NCBI GenBank assembly: GCA_039028975.1
Contig: JBCCHB010000003.1
Span: 174,023 to 238,022 of the forward strand
From: JAHBNG01 sp039028975
GTDB taxonomy: Bacteria; Chloroflexota; Anaerolineae; Caldilineales; Caldilineaceae
Length of the DNA stretch: 64,000 nt
Reading direction: 5' to 3'
Under the pieces are notes generated by a model, which was given only the letters and a program-made list of their open reading frames with translations, ran no database searches and was not told the origin of the DNA. The position numbers and the translations under genes are program-made. Shown piece by piece: positions 12,001 through 24,000 of this stretch (positions are counted from its first letter, which is position 1; every line of letters starts with the position of its first letter).

Positions 12001-15000
12001 ATCAGCTTAAGACCGTCTTCTAGCCTAAAGAGACCAGCCACACAAGCCGCGGCAATCTCGCCTACGCTATGGCCGATTAGCACCTCGGGCTGGATGCCCC
12101 AAGATTGCCACAGCCTTGCCAAGGCCACCTCTAGAACAAAGAGGGCGGGTTGGGTGTATTGGGTTTGGGAGAGAGGATCGAAGATTGGGAGCTGGGGGCT
12201 GGGGGCTGGGGGCTGCGTTGCATGGCTGTTGTCACTTGTCACTTGCTCACTGGCCCACTGGCCAGGATAAAGGATCGACAGCAGAGATTCACCAAGTTGT
12301 TCTTGCAGAATAGCATCACATTCATCCACGGTCGCCCGGAAGGTAGATTCGGTTTGGTAGAGTTCTCGGCCCATGTCTACGTACTGAGCGCCTTGGCCCG
12401 TAAAAAGAAAGGCGATGTGGGGCGGATTTTGAGGTGCTGTATGGCGCACAATACTGGAGCCTGCTTGGCCCTGTTGTATGGTAGCGAGTTGGACGCGTAA
12501 CTCATCGAAATCGGCGGAAATGATGGCCATTCGATGGTTGAAGGCATTGCGTCCTACGGCGGCTGTATACGAGAGGTCTGCTAAATCACGCTCACCATGA
12601 ACCTGAAAATGCTCAAGGTAACGCCCAGCCAACTCGGGCAATGCTTCCTCATTCTTGACGGACAGCGGCAACAGGTGACGAGTTTTGCCCCCTGTTTCCT
12701 GGTTGTCCTCCTCTGCCTTCTCTTGTAGCTTTTCCGGTGCGGCCAAAACAATATGCGCATTGGTCCCACTCAATCCAAACGCGCTGATGCCAGCAATTCG
12801 TTGCCGCGGTTCTTCTCGTTCGGTAAGTATTTGGTGCTCGGTATGAGGCCAAGGCTGTAGTTCGATGGGTACTTCAATGGCAAAGTGATCCCATTCGATG
12901 TAAGGGTTGGGGTTGTTAAAGTGGAGATGTGGAGGCAACTGACCATGGTGCAGCGAGAGAACGGTCTTGATAAAGCTGGCCATGCCCGCTGCCTCTTCCA
13001 GATGCCCCACATTGGTCTTGACCGCACCGACCTGTAGAGGTGTGGTTCGTTCTGAGCCAAAGATGGCACCCAAGGCGCGAATCTCAATGGGATCGCCCAA
13101 AGGCGTGCCAGTGCCGTGAGCCTCAATATAATCGACCTCATCGGGTGTAACTTGCGCGGTGGCCAGGGCCTGACGAATCAATTTCTCCTGAGCGTGCATG
13201 TTGGGAACGGTCAAGCCGCTGCTGGGGCCATCATGATTGATGGCGCTACCCTTGACCACAGCCAAAATGGGGTCGCCGTCTGCCTCTGCCTCACTCAAGC
13301 GCTTGAGCAGAACCATGCCTACCCCCTCCCCTCGACCATAGCCATCGGCCGTCGCATCAAAAGTTTTACAGCGCCCATCGGCAGAGATTGCTTGCATTTG
13401 GGAGAGAGTAATATGACCAAAAGGCGATAGAATCAAGCTGACGCCTCCAGCCAACGCTAGGTCACATTCGCCAGCCCGCAAACTTTGGCAGGCGAGGTGT
13501 AAGGAGACCAAGGAAGACGAACAGGCTGTATCCACAGCCATTGTGGGACCCTGAAGACCCAACGTGTAGGCCAAGCGACCTGCGGCCACGCTGTTGCTAC
13601 CGCCAGTGACCGTATGGGTATCTAACTCGGCCGTGCTTTGGAGGCCCTCCATGGCTCCATAGTCTCCACCGCTGATGCCCACAAAGACGCCGGTTGAGCT
13701 ATCGATCAGGTTGCTTTGGGCCAGGCCGGCTCGCTCCAGAACCTCCCAACTGACCTCAAGAAGCAGGCGCTGCTGGGGATCAATGCCCACTGCTTCCCGA
13801 GGCGCGATACCAAAGAAGAGGGGATCAAATTGGTCTACATCGTCGATAAAGGCAGCCTCTCGGGTGTACATCTTGCCTGGTAGCGGTCGCTGGGCGTCAT
13901 AGAATTCATCCGCGTCCCAGCGAGACGAGGGGATCTCTTGAACCATGTCATGACCGTTCTTAAGCATCTGCCAGAAGGCTTCGGGCGTATCTGCACCCGG
14001 GAAGCGACAGGCCATGCTGACGACGGCGATTGGTTCATCCATGCCAATGACGCGAATGCTTGACTCTCTGGTTGATTCGTCTGTTGCCTCTTTGCTCGCG
14101 CTCAATGGTTGCGCTTCTGCCAATGCCAGTACGTCGTTGAGCAGATAGGTAGCCAGAGCATGGACGGTAGGATATTCAAAAGCGATAGTGGCGGATAGCT
14201 CTTTCTGCAGATCCTGCTCCAGTTGGCGACGCAGTTCCAGGGCCATGAGCGAATCCATGCCCAAATCGGCAAAACCGACTGACTGGTCCAACAGGCCATT
14301 CGATCCATTGCCTGAATCTGGGTTTGAATCTAAATTAGACAGAGTAGAAATACCCAAAACCCGACCGACTGTCTGCTCCACATACCCCAACAGATGCTCA
14401 AGGTGGCGGCTCCTGGGCAGGGCCTGGAGTTGGTGAATAAGTGACGAAGCACTTTCAGTGAACTGTTGGCTGCCAATTTGTTGGCTGGGCGTCTCTACGG
14501 CCAACTCACCCAGGAAGCCACGAGGCTTGCTCATGGCATAGAGGGTGCTTAAGTGGGACCAGTCTACATCTGCCGCAGTGATTTGAATCGCATCAGTTTG
14601 AAGGAGATAGGACTGAATGGCTAGTCCCAACCCTGCCGAAAGGGTGCGCACGCCGATAGATTCTAAGAGGGCTTCAACTTCGGGCGTGGCCATGCTGCTC
14701 AGTGCATCAGGTCCGCGCCATGGTCCCCAGGCAATGCTCAAACCGGCAAGTCCCTGGCTGCGGCGATACGCCATCAGTCCATCTAAGAAATGGTTGGCGG
14801 CTCCATAACTAGCCTGGTCCTTACTGCCCCAGATGCCAGCCCCCGAGGAGTAGCAGATGAAGAAGTCCAGGTCATGCTCCGTACTCAAGCGATGAAGGAG
14901 CCAACCACCCACAACTTTGGGCCGCAAGACGTTAACCACATCCTCCCACTGGAGTGCCTCCATGGCCCCATAGCCCCCTACACCAGCCGCATGGATAATG

Positions 15001-18000
15001 CCACGCAGAGGCCGATCCACCGTGGCCAAATTGGCAAAGAGTTGACTCATGGCCCCGGTATCGGCCACATCGACTTGGGCAATTTGGATTGTAGCGCCTT
15101 GGACTTCCAATGCATCCAGCATGGCCTGTTGGGCGTCGCTGGTAACACCTCGGCGTCCCGTCAAAATTAAAGATTCAGCCCCTTGATCCACCAGCCACTC
15201 AGCCGTTTGCAGCCCTAAACCACCTAAACCGCCCGTTACCAAGTAGGTAGCATCTGGCCTGACTAGGGCTTTGTCTGTTATGGCGGAGGGGCGTGCTGGC
15301 ACTAGGCGAGCAACATAGCGCTGGCCGCGGCGATAGGCAACCTGCTCTTCTCCCTCTTCTTGCGGTTGCTTGGTTTGGCCCGTCAAATGGGGATGCAGAA
15401 GTTCCTTGACCAACTGTTTTGCACTTTGGGTAGGCTCCACATGGCCATCTAGGTCAATCAATCCTCCCCACAGCTCGCTAAATTCCAAAGTTGCCACTCG
15501 GCCCATACCCCAGAGTGGTGTTTGGGCCACAGAAACCTGCTCAGTTGAAAGAACCTGTTGAGCACCTTGAGTGATGACCCATAGACGAGGAGATTCATCG
15601 TTACCCGCCGTGCTAACTTCATTTCCTCTAACCTGTTTGACCACAGTCTGCACGGTTTTTAGTAGGCTGCCCAGATTGCGGGCCTGACTTTGCATTAGAT
15701 GGGCAATGTCATCCGAGACCTTACCCGCAGGTACCCCGTCATCAATCGCCCAAAGATGAAGGATGCCTCGCAACGGTGGCTCACCTTCAGATACTGAAGT
15801 CAGTGATTGAGCGATGAGATCCTCGAGACCCGTTTCATCTGTCAGCATGTCAGTCGTGATGAGTTCAACCTGTTGACCCAACCCACCTAACTGTTGGGCC
15901 AACGCTTCGCCCATTCCTCCTGCATTCGCTAACAAGAGCCAACGCTCTGGTTTTGCGGGGGCTGTCACATTTGTTGGGAGTCGCTGCTGTTCCCAGGCCA
16001 CTCTGTAGAGCATAGATTGGACCTGAGCATTCATTTCTTGGACACGATTCTGCTCATCCAAAGTCGTCAGAACTTTGGTGACTGTCTCGCTCTCCTCTGC
16101 GTCAAAGGGTCCGCTACGAGTGATGAGCTCGGTCAACTCTTCCACGCTCTGGGTAGAGAGGAATTGAGCAAAGCTGTTGTGAGATTCATGGCCATTCGTG
16201 TAGCCATTCGTGTGGGCAGCCGATGTCTCGTGCCAATAGCGTTGACGTTGGAAGGGATAGGTGGGGAGCAAGCCTGTTGTTCGTGGTACATCGCCCGTCA
16301 GACTGCGCCAATCTATATCCACACCGCGTACATATAATTCACCCAGGCTGGTGAGCATCTGGTGCCAGTCGCTTTGACCCTCACGCAAAGAAGGGAGGGT
16401 GAGGGGGTGAGGGGGTGAGGGGGACACTTGGTCATCTTGTCTCCTTGTCACCCCTTCGACTCCGCTCAGGGCAAGCTTGCCTTCTACCATGCCCAGCAGC
16501 ACGGGTTTGGGCCCGATTTCGATGAGGATGTCAACCTCTTGTTCATGGAGTGTGGCGACGCCATCGGCAAAGCGGACGGCTTCGCGGACGTGGCGGACCC
16601 AGTAGTCGGGGGTGGCTACTTCATCACCGGCCAGCTCTCCGGTTACGTTGGAGATGAGGGCAATATTGGGATTCTGATAGTTGATGCTGTTGGCGATTTG
16701 CTGAAAGTCGTCCAACATGGGATCCATAAGTGGCGAGTGGAAAGCATGAGAGACGCTAAGCTGGCGGGTTTTGACGCCTTCCGAGGCCAATTGTTGCGCA
16801 ATTTCTAGGACAATGTCTTGTAAGCCAGAGATGACTACGCTCTCTGCACCGTTGACAGCCGCGATGGAGACCTGGTCATTGTAAGGTGCAATAGCGAGTT
16901 GCACACGCTCTTCATGGGCCATCAAGGAGACCATAGCGCCGTCTTGGGGCAAGGCACCCATGAGCCTTCCTCTGGCAGCAATCAGCTTAAGACCCTCCTC
17001 CAGAGTGAAGACGCCAGCCACACAAGCTGCAGCAATCTCGCCCACGCTGTGACCCATGAGTATATCTGGCTCAATGCCCCAGGATTGCCAGAGCTTGGCC
17101 AGCGAGTACTCCAAGGCAAAGAGGGCGGGTTGAGTGTATTGGGTTTGGGAGAGCAAGTAGGCAGGTTGCAGGGTTGCAGGGTCTTCACCACTTGCCACTT
17201 GCTCACTTGCCACTTGCCCACTTGCCCACTTGCCAGGATACAGGATAGACAGTAGCGATTCGCCGAGTTCTTCATGCAAGATCGTATCGCACTCTTCCAA
17301 AGTGGTGCTGAAGGTAGGTTCAGAGTTGTAGAGCTCTCGTCCCATCTCTACATACTGAGAGCCTTGGCCAGTGAAGAGGAAGGCGATGGCTGACGGATTG
17401 GGTGAAACCGAACCTCGCATAATGGACGCATCAGAGCGGCTCTGCTGGACAACGGTCAATTTTGCCTGTAAATCGTCCTTATCGGTAGCAACAATCGCCA
17501 GCCGTTGATTAAAGTGGTTCCGCCCCACAGCCGCAGCGTAACAAAGATCACCCACAGCCACATCTGGATGAAGATGTAAATACTCAAGATAACGGCTCGC
17601 CAAGTCTGGCAAAGCTCCCTCACTCTTCCCCGACAGCGTCAACAGGTAACCGGGCCTGGTTTCGCTCTGCCTATCATCCTGTTGCCCTGGCTCCTTCTCA
17701 TCGGCAGGTGCTTCCCCTACAATCACATGGGCATTGGTTCCGCTGAGGCCAAAAGAGCTTATGCCTGCCAAGCGTTGAGGAGATTCATCCTGATTCGGTG
17801 CATCATCAGAACCCTCTTTAGGCTTATCCTGAACCTGCGCAAGTTGAGGCCACGCTCTGAGTTCGGTCGGGACATCAATGGCAAAGTCATCCCATTCGAT
17901 ATGTGGATTCGGTGTGCTAAAGTGGAGATGAGGCGGCAACTGCCCATGTTGTAGGGATAGGACTGTCTTGATAAAGCCGACAATACCCGAGGCTGCCTCC

Positions 18001-21000
18001 AGGTGAGCCACGTTGGTCTTGACGGAACCGACCAGAAGCGGCGGCTCCCGGTCCGAGCCAAAGACCGCGCCCAAGGCGTGAATTTCGATGGGATCGCCTA
18101 AAGACGTGCCGGTGCCGTGGGCTTCAATGTAACCAATTTCATTAGGGGAGACTTGGGCCGTAGTCAGGGCCTGATGAATGAGTTTTTCCTGAGCTTGCCG
18201 GCTGGGAACGGTCAAACCGCTGCTGGGTCCATCATGGTTGACGGCACTGCCTTTGACCACGGCCAGAATGGTATCACCATCGGCTTGGGCATCGCTCAGG
18301 CGCTTGAGAAGAACCACGCCTCCGCCCTCACCACGGCCAAACCCATCAGCCGAGGAATCAAAGGTTTTGCAGCGGCCATCGGCAGAGAGGGCTTGCATCT
18401 GGGACAAGGCGACGTGGGAGAAGGGAGTCAGAATCAGATTGACGCCGCCAGCCAATGCCAGATTACACTCGCCCGAGCGCAAACTTTGGCAAGCCAGATG
18501 CAACGCGACCAATGAGGACGAACAGGCCGTATCGATGGCCATGGTAGGCCCTTGTAGCCCAAGGGTATAGGCCAACCGCCCCGCTGCTACATTGTTTCCA
18601 CCATTGGTGATGGTATGCATGTCCAAGTCATTCATTTCTTGGACAGTACTCAACAGATCATAGTCACCCGCCCCGATACCAATAAAGACACCTGTTGGGC
18701 TGGCCACCAGCGTCTCTTGAGCAAATCCGGCCCGTTCAAGTGCTTCCCAACTGACTTCCAGTAAAAGACGGTGTTGCGGATCGATGCCTACTGCCTCCCG
18801 GGGGGCAATGCCAAAGAAGAAGGGATCAAACTCGTCTACCCCGTCCACAAAGGCCGCTTCACGGGTGTACATTTTGCCCGGCAATGGGCGTCGCGGATCA
18901 TAGAATTCATCCACATTCCAGCGGGAGGTGGGTACCTCCTGCACCAGGTCTACACCGTCTTTCAGCAATTCCCAGAAGGCTTCTGGCGTCTCTGCGCCAG
19001 GAAAACGACAGGCCATGCTAATGACGGCAATGGGTTCATTGGCTTCAATGGTTCGATACTCGATAGAACTCGCAGTGCTCGACATCCCTGTCTGGAGCGT
19101 CTCTGCCTGGGCCAAAGCCAATACGTCATTGAACAGGTAGCTAGTCAACTCATCTACGGTAGGATACTCAAAGGCGACTGTAGAGGCAAGTGAGACTTGG
19201 AGCGTGGATTCCAGCCGACGCTTTAATTCCAGAGAGAGGAGTGAATCCATGCCTAAATCGGCAAAGCCAGTGGTATTGAATGTGCCATCAAAGGGACTCT
19301 TCTGCTCGCTCGTATTGCCTGAGCTATTTTCTGATCCATTCCTATCTAAGCCATTTCCCGCTACCTGTTCTGCCATACCCAGAATCTGCCCCAGGGTCTG
19401 CTGAACATGGCGACGCAGCCGCTCCAAGCGACGATTCGTTGGTAGTGACTGAAGCTCTTGAATCACCGAGGGGCGATTAGCAGCAGCTTTTGCATCTTGC
19501 TGCTCACCCTCTTGTTTCGTGCTAAGTGGAGCTACCTTGATTTTGGCCAAGAAGCGACGAGGCTTGCGCATCTCGTAGAGTGTCTTAAAAGTAGACCAAT
19601 CCATATTGGCAGCTACCATTTGAGCAGCATGGCTCTTTAGCAGATGGGCTTGAATGGCTAGACCTTGTTTGGGCGAGAACGGGTGTAATCCCATGGCTTG
19701 AAGAATGGCTTGAGCCTCGGATGTTGCCATGCCGCCACCGGCCCACAATCCCCAAGCAATACTCAGTCCGGCCATGCCCTGGCTGCGGCGATAAGCCATG
19801 AGACCATCCAAGAAGTGGTTGGCCGCGCCATAGTGGGCTTGAGACTTGCCACCCCAAACACCTGCTCCAGACGAGTAGCTGATAAAGAAATCGAGCTCGC
19901 GTTGCGCTGTCAACTGGTGCAGCAACCATCCCCCAATGATTTTAGGACGGAGAACGGTGAGCGTTTCATCCCACGTAAGCGATAGGATGGCCTGGGTCCC
20001 TTCCACTCCTGCTCCATGGATAACCCCTCGTAAAGGACGTTCGCCGGAGTCAATTTGGTCAAAGAGCGCGGCCATGCCTGTTGCATCAGCTACGTCGAGC
20101 TGGGCAATCTGGATCTCTGCACCGGCGCTCCGAAGCTCATCCAAAATGGCATCTTGTTTCTTGCTCTGCACGCCCCGCCGCCCGGTTAAGATGAAATGTC
20201 TGGCCCCCTCTTCTACCAACCACTTTGTGGTATGTAAGCCCAAGCCACCTAAGCCACCTGTGATCAGGTAGAGTCCTTCTTCATGGATGGAGAAAGTCTC
20301 TTCGCTCATCTGTGGCTTGGTAGATGCCAAACGCGCCCCAAATCGTTGCCCGTTCCGATAAGCGATCTGTTCTTCACCATCGGGGCTAGGCTGGAGAATT
20401 TCGGCCAACAGCATGTCCGCCACCAGTGTGTCGGCTATTTCGGAAGCAGATTCATTTGTGCCCTCTACATCAACTGCCGGATTGATGGCCGCGCGACTAT
20501 CCAGGTCAATCAATCCTCCCCATAGCTCGTCATGCTCAAGAGTAGCCACACGACCCAGCCCCCATAATGGGCTTTGGGCAAAGGAGACCGCTTCATCTGG
20601 CGCAAGCTGTTGCGCACCTTGGGTGACGAGCCACAAGCGGGGCGATTGGTTACTCGTCTCTGAGGTCGCTTCCGTATCCCCCTCCAGCTTCTCTTTTTGA
20701 TGCTCGGTCAGACTCGCCATCTTCTGCAGAAGCTGCACGACGCTGCCTAGATTACGCTCCTGTTGCTGCATCAGTTCTGTGAGACCATTCTCTGGCGTCC
20801 CACTTTTTGATGCATCGTTCTTTAGCGAATCATTGAGTGCCCACAGATGCACAATTCCCCGTAGCTGTGACGTCTCGCTCTCCAAGAGCTGGTTCATTAC
20901 CTCCGTCAGGCCAACTAGGCCAAATAAGCCAGCCTGCGCATCTTGGTCAATCTGGTCGATTGCTATTGGTTCGGCGGGTACAAACGCAACCGTATTCCCC

Positions 21001-24000
21001 AATGCGATCAGCCGATCCGCTAGGTATTGGCCAATCCCCTGCTGATCAGCCAAGATGAGCCAATGCCCTGGTGTGGCTGACTGATCATCTGACGGCGTGA
21101 CAGTCGTGAGTTGGTTTAGCCGCGTCCAAGTCACTTCGTAGAGCATTGGCTCAATCTCGGCTATCATCTGCTGCGCGCGGCTTTCACCCTCTAGCGTTGT
21201 CAGTACCTTGGTTACCGTTTCACGCTCATCCCCACCTAACGAGGCTTTGTCGGTGATCAGATCGGCTAGGCCCTCGAGACCGTGGGTTGCCAATAATTTG
21301 GCAATGCCATCCTGGACTTCTGCACCGTTGGCTTGACTATCCTCTACATCAACCCAGTACCGCTGTCGCTGGAAGGGATAGGTGGGTAACATTACCTTGT
21401 GTCGTGGCGTATGTTGCTCCAAACCCATCCAGTCAACCTTTATGCCGTGGACGTGCAAGGCACCCAGGCCAGTAAGCATCTGATGCCAGCCCCCGTCATT
21501 TTCTCTCAGGCTGGGGATGAGAAGAGGTTGGGGCGGTGAGGGAGCGAGGGTGTGAGCAGGAGAATCTTGCTCATCTTCTCTACCCGACACATTTTCTACG
21601 CCCGCCTCTGAAATTTGCCCGGCCATGCCCAAGAGAGTAGGTTTGGGGCCAATTTCCAGGAAGATGCCCACGCCTTCATTCTGCAGTGTGGTCACACCGT
21701 CGGCGAAGCGTACCGTGTTCCGCAAGTGTTGCCGCCAGTAGGCAGACGTGGTGAGTTCATCGCTGACTCGTTTGCCTGTCATGCTGGAGACCACAGGAAC
21801 CTGGGGCGGTGACAGGGTTATGGAGCGAACCACCTGCTCGAACGCGTCCAAAACCGGATCGAGCATGGGCGAGTGGGCAGCCACAGGGATTTCTAATTTG
21901 CGGGTTTTGAATCCAGCTTCTTGTAAATTTTCAGCCACCAATGCCACGTTAGCATGACCGCCAGAGAGAACGATGCTCTTGGGACCGTTGATGACACCAA
22001 TGGTAACGTCGTCAAATTCGGTGACGAAGGGCAAGACCTCTGCTTCGGATGCCATCACCGAAACCATGCTACCCAGCGCTGTTTCCATGAGCCGACCGCG
22101 TTCGATCACAAGCCGCATGCCATCTTCCACCGACAGCACGCCTGCACTGTAGGCCGCGGCAAAATCACCCAGGCTATGGCCGAGCACGACGTCAGGTTGA
22201 ACGCCCCACTCTTTCCACAGCTCTACCAAGGCACATTCCAAGGCAAAGTTGACGGCTTGACCACAGGGATGGGATTCCATGAGGTCATTATGATCCGCGT
22301 GCGTGCCGGCCTCTTCTAGATTCTTTTGTGAAGCTTCTGTTGGGGCCTCTTCTGGGACTTCTTCTGGATAAAGTAGTTCAATGAGTGAGCGCCCCAAAAG
22401 TGCTTCCATGATCTCGTTGCAGCGATCCAGAATGGAGCGGAAGGTTGGCTGGGTGCGGTAGAGATCCCGTCCCATGTTGAGATATTGGGCACCCTGCCCA
22501 GTAAAGAGGAAGGCGACTTTGGGTGTTACCTGCCCGTCTAGAGCCACGCCTTGGCTGACACCAGCTAATGAATGATCCATCTCCACCAACGAGCCGCTTT
22601 CCTCGTAGGCGGCTGCAAATCCAGCCAATTGCGTTTGGAGGGTCTCCACCGTATCGGCTGCAATGGCCAAACGTTGAGGGAAGGAACTGCGCCCAACATG
22701 GGATGTGTAACAGAAGTCTCCCAAATTGATTTCAGGATGTTCGGTAAGATAGTCATGATAGCGCTGCGCATACGCGTAGAGGGCGGCCTCATTCTGGGCA
22801 GAAATCGTTAGTAGGTGTGCTCTACGATCGATTTTGTGTGTCGGGCGTTCCGCAGGGGGCGCCTCTGACATGACGATGTGAGCATTTGTGCCGCTGAAAC
22901 CAAAGGAACTGATGCCAGCAATGCGTTCGCTTTTCTGAGCACCATTCTCTTTTCTTTGGGGCCAAGGTGTCAGCTTCCCAGGGATTTGAATAGGCATGGC
23001 CTGCCAATCGATATGAGGATTGGGCGTGTGAAAATTTAGATGGGGTGGAATTTCCCCTGCCTGGAGGGAGAGGGCTAGTTTGAAGATCCCAGCCATGCCC
23101 GCGGCAATTTCAAGATGCCCTACGTTGGTTTTGACCGACCCCACATAAAGCGGATCCGTGCGAGCACCAAAGACCGCCTGGATGGCACCAATCTCGATCG
23201 GATCACCTAAGGAGGTACCTGTACCGTGGGCTTCGATATAGTCTACCTGCTCTGGTTGAAGGCCCGCATCTTCCAGCGCACTCTTGATCACTTTCTCCTG
23301 GGAGGGACCATTCGGGACGGTTAAGCCACCACTGGGGCCATCCTGATTGAGGGCCGTTCCTCGAATCACTGCAAGAATGTTGTCGCCATCAGAGACCGCA
23401 TCGGAGAGGCGTTTGAGCAGAACCACACCGCAACCTTCTGCCCGCACAAAGCCGTTGGCGTCTACATCAAACGTTTTACATTGCCCATCTGGGGCCAACA
23501 TCTGTCCCTTGGACATAGCGACCGTTGTAATCGGATCCAGCATTAAGCTAACGCCCCCAGCCAATGCTGCATCGCATTCCCCATTGCGCAAACTTTGGCA
23601 GGCTAGATGGGTGGCTGTCAAGGAAGAAGAACATGCCGTATCGACAGTCAGGCAAGGACCTGTGAACCCAAACAAATAGGAGATGCGGCCTGCCGCGGTG
23701 CTGCCCGATACGCCGGTGGTGGCATAAAGATTGATTAACTCTTCAAAAGAGCCAACGCTAGAGTACTCGCTGGCTTCAAAACCAATAAAGACGCCAACAG
23801 GATTGTTCAAAAGGGACTTGGGAACGATATTGGCGCTCTCTACCGCTTCCCAGGTTGTTTCTAGCAAAAGACGATGTTGCGGGTCCATGGCCGTGACTTC
23901 GCGCGGAGATAGGCGGAAGAAGGCCGGCTCAAATTGGTCCACCTGACCAATAAAGCCACCATATCGAGTGTTGGCCTTGCCTGGTGCATTGATGTCAGGA

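Larger units (their letters stand above)
9190..14040 (-). other. Module 10: KS-AT(HAFHS)-KR(B-type)-ACP
   Basis: KS Cys codon 13521-13523; AT about 12420-11507 with HAFHSP near 11751-11768; KR about 10290-9535 with TLDDS and GSMGQGNYAAANSF, Tyr codon 9807-9809; ACP serine codon 9318-9320. It is closely related to module 6. Confidence 0.92.
14140..19042 (-). other. Module 9: KS-AT(HAFHS)-KR(A-type)-ACP
   Basis: KS Cys codon 18522-18524, with KTNVAHLE keeping the catalytic His; AT about 17390-16486 with HAFHSP near 16731-16748; KR Tyr codon 14805-14807 in ASYGAANHF with Trp; ACP serine codon 14250-14252 in GMDSLMALELRRQLE. Confidence 0.92.

Noticed and set aside
18001..18030. KTNVAHLE in the KS of module 9 (Gly to Ala) as a loss of function
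   Set aside because: The catalytic Lys and His are kept; the same change occurs in module 3.
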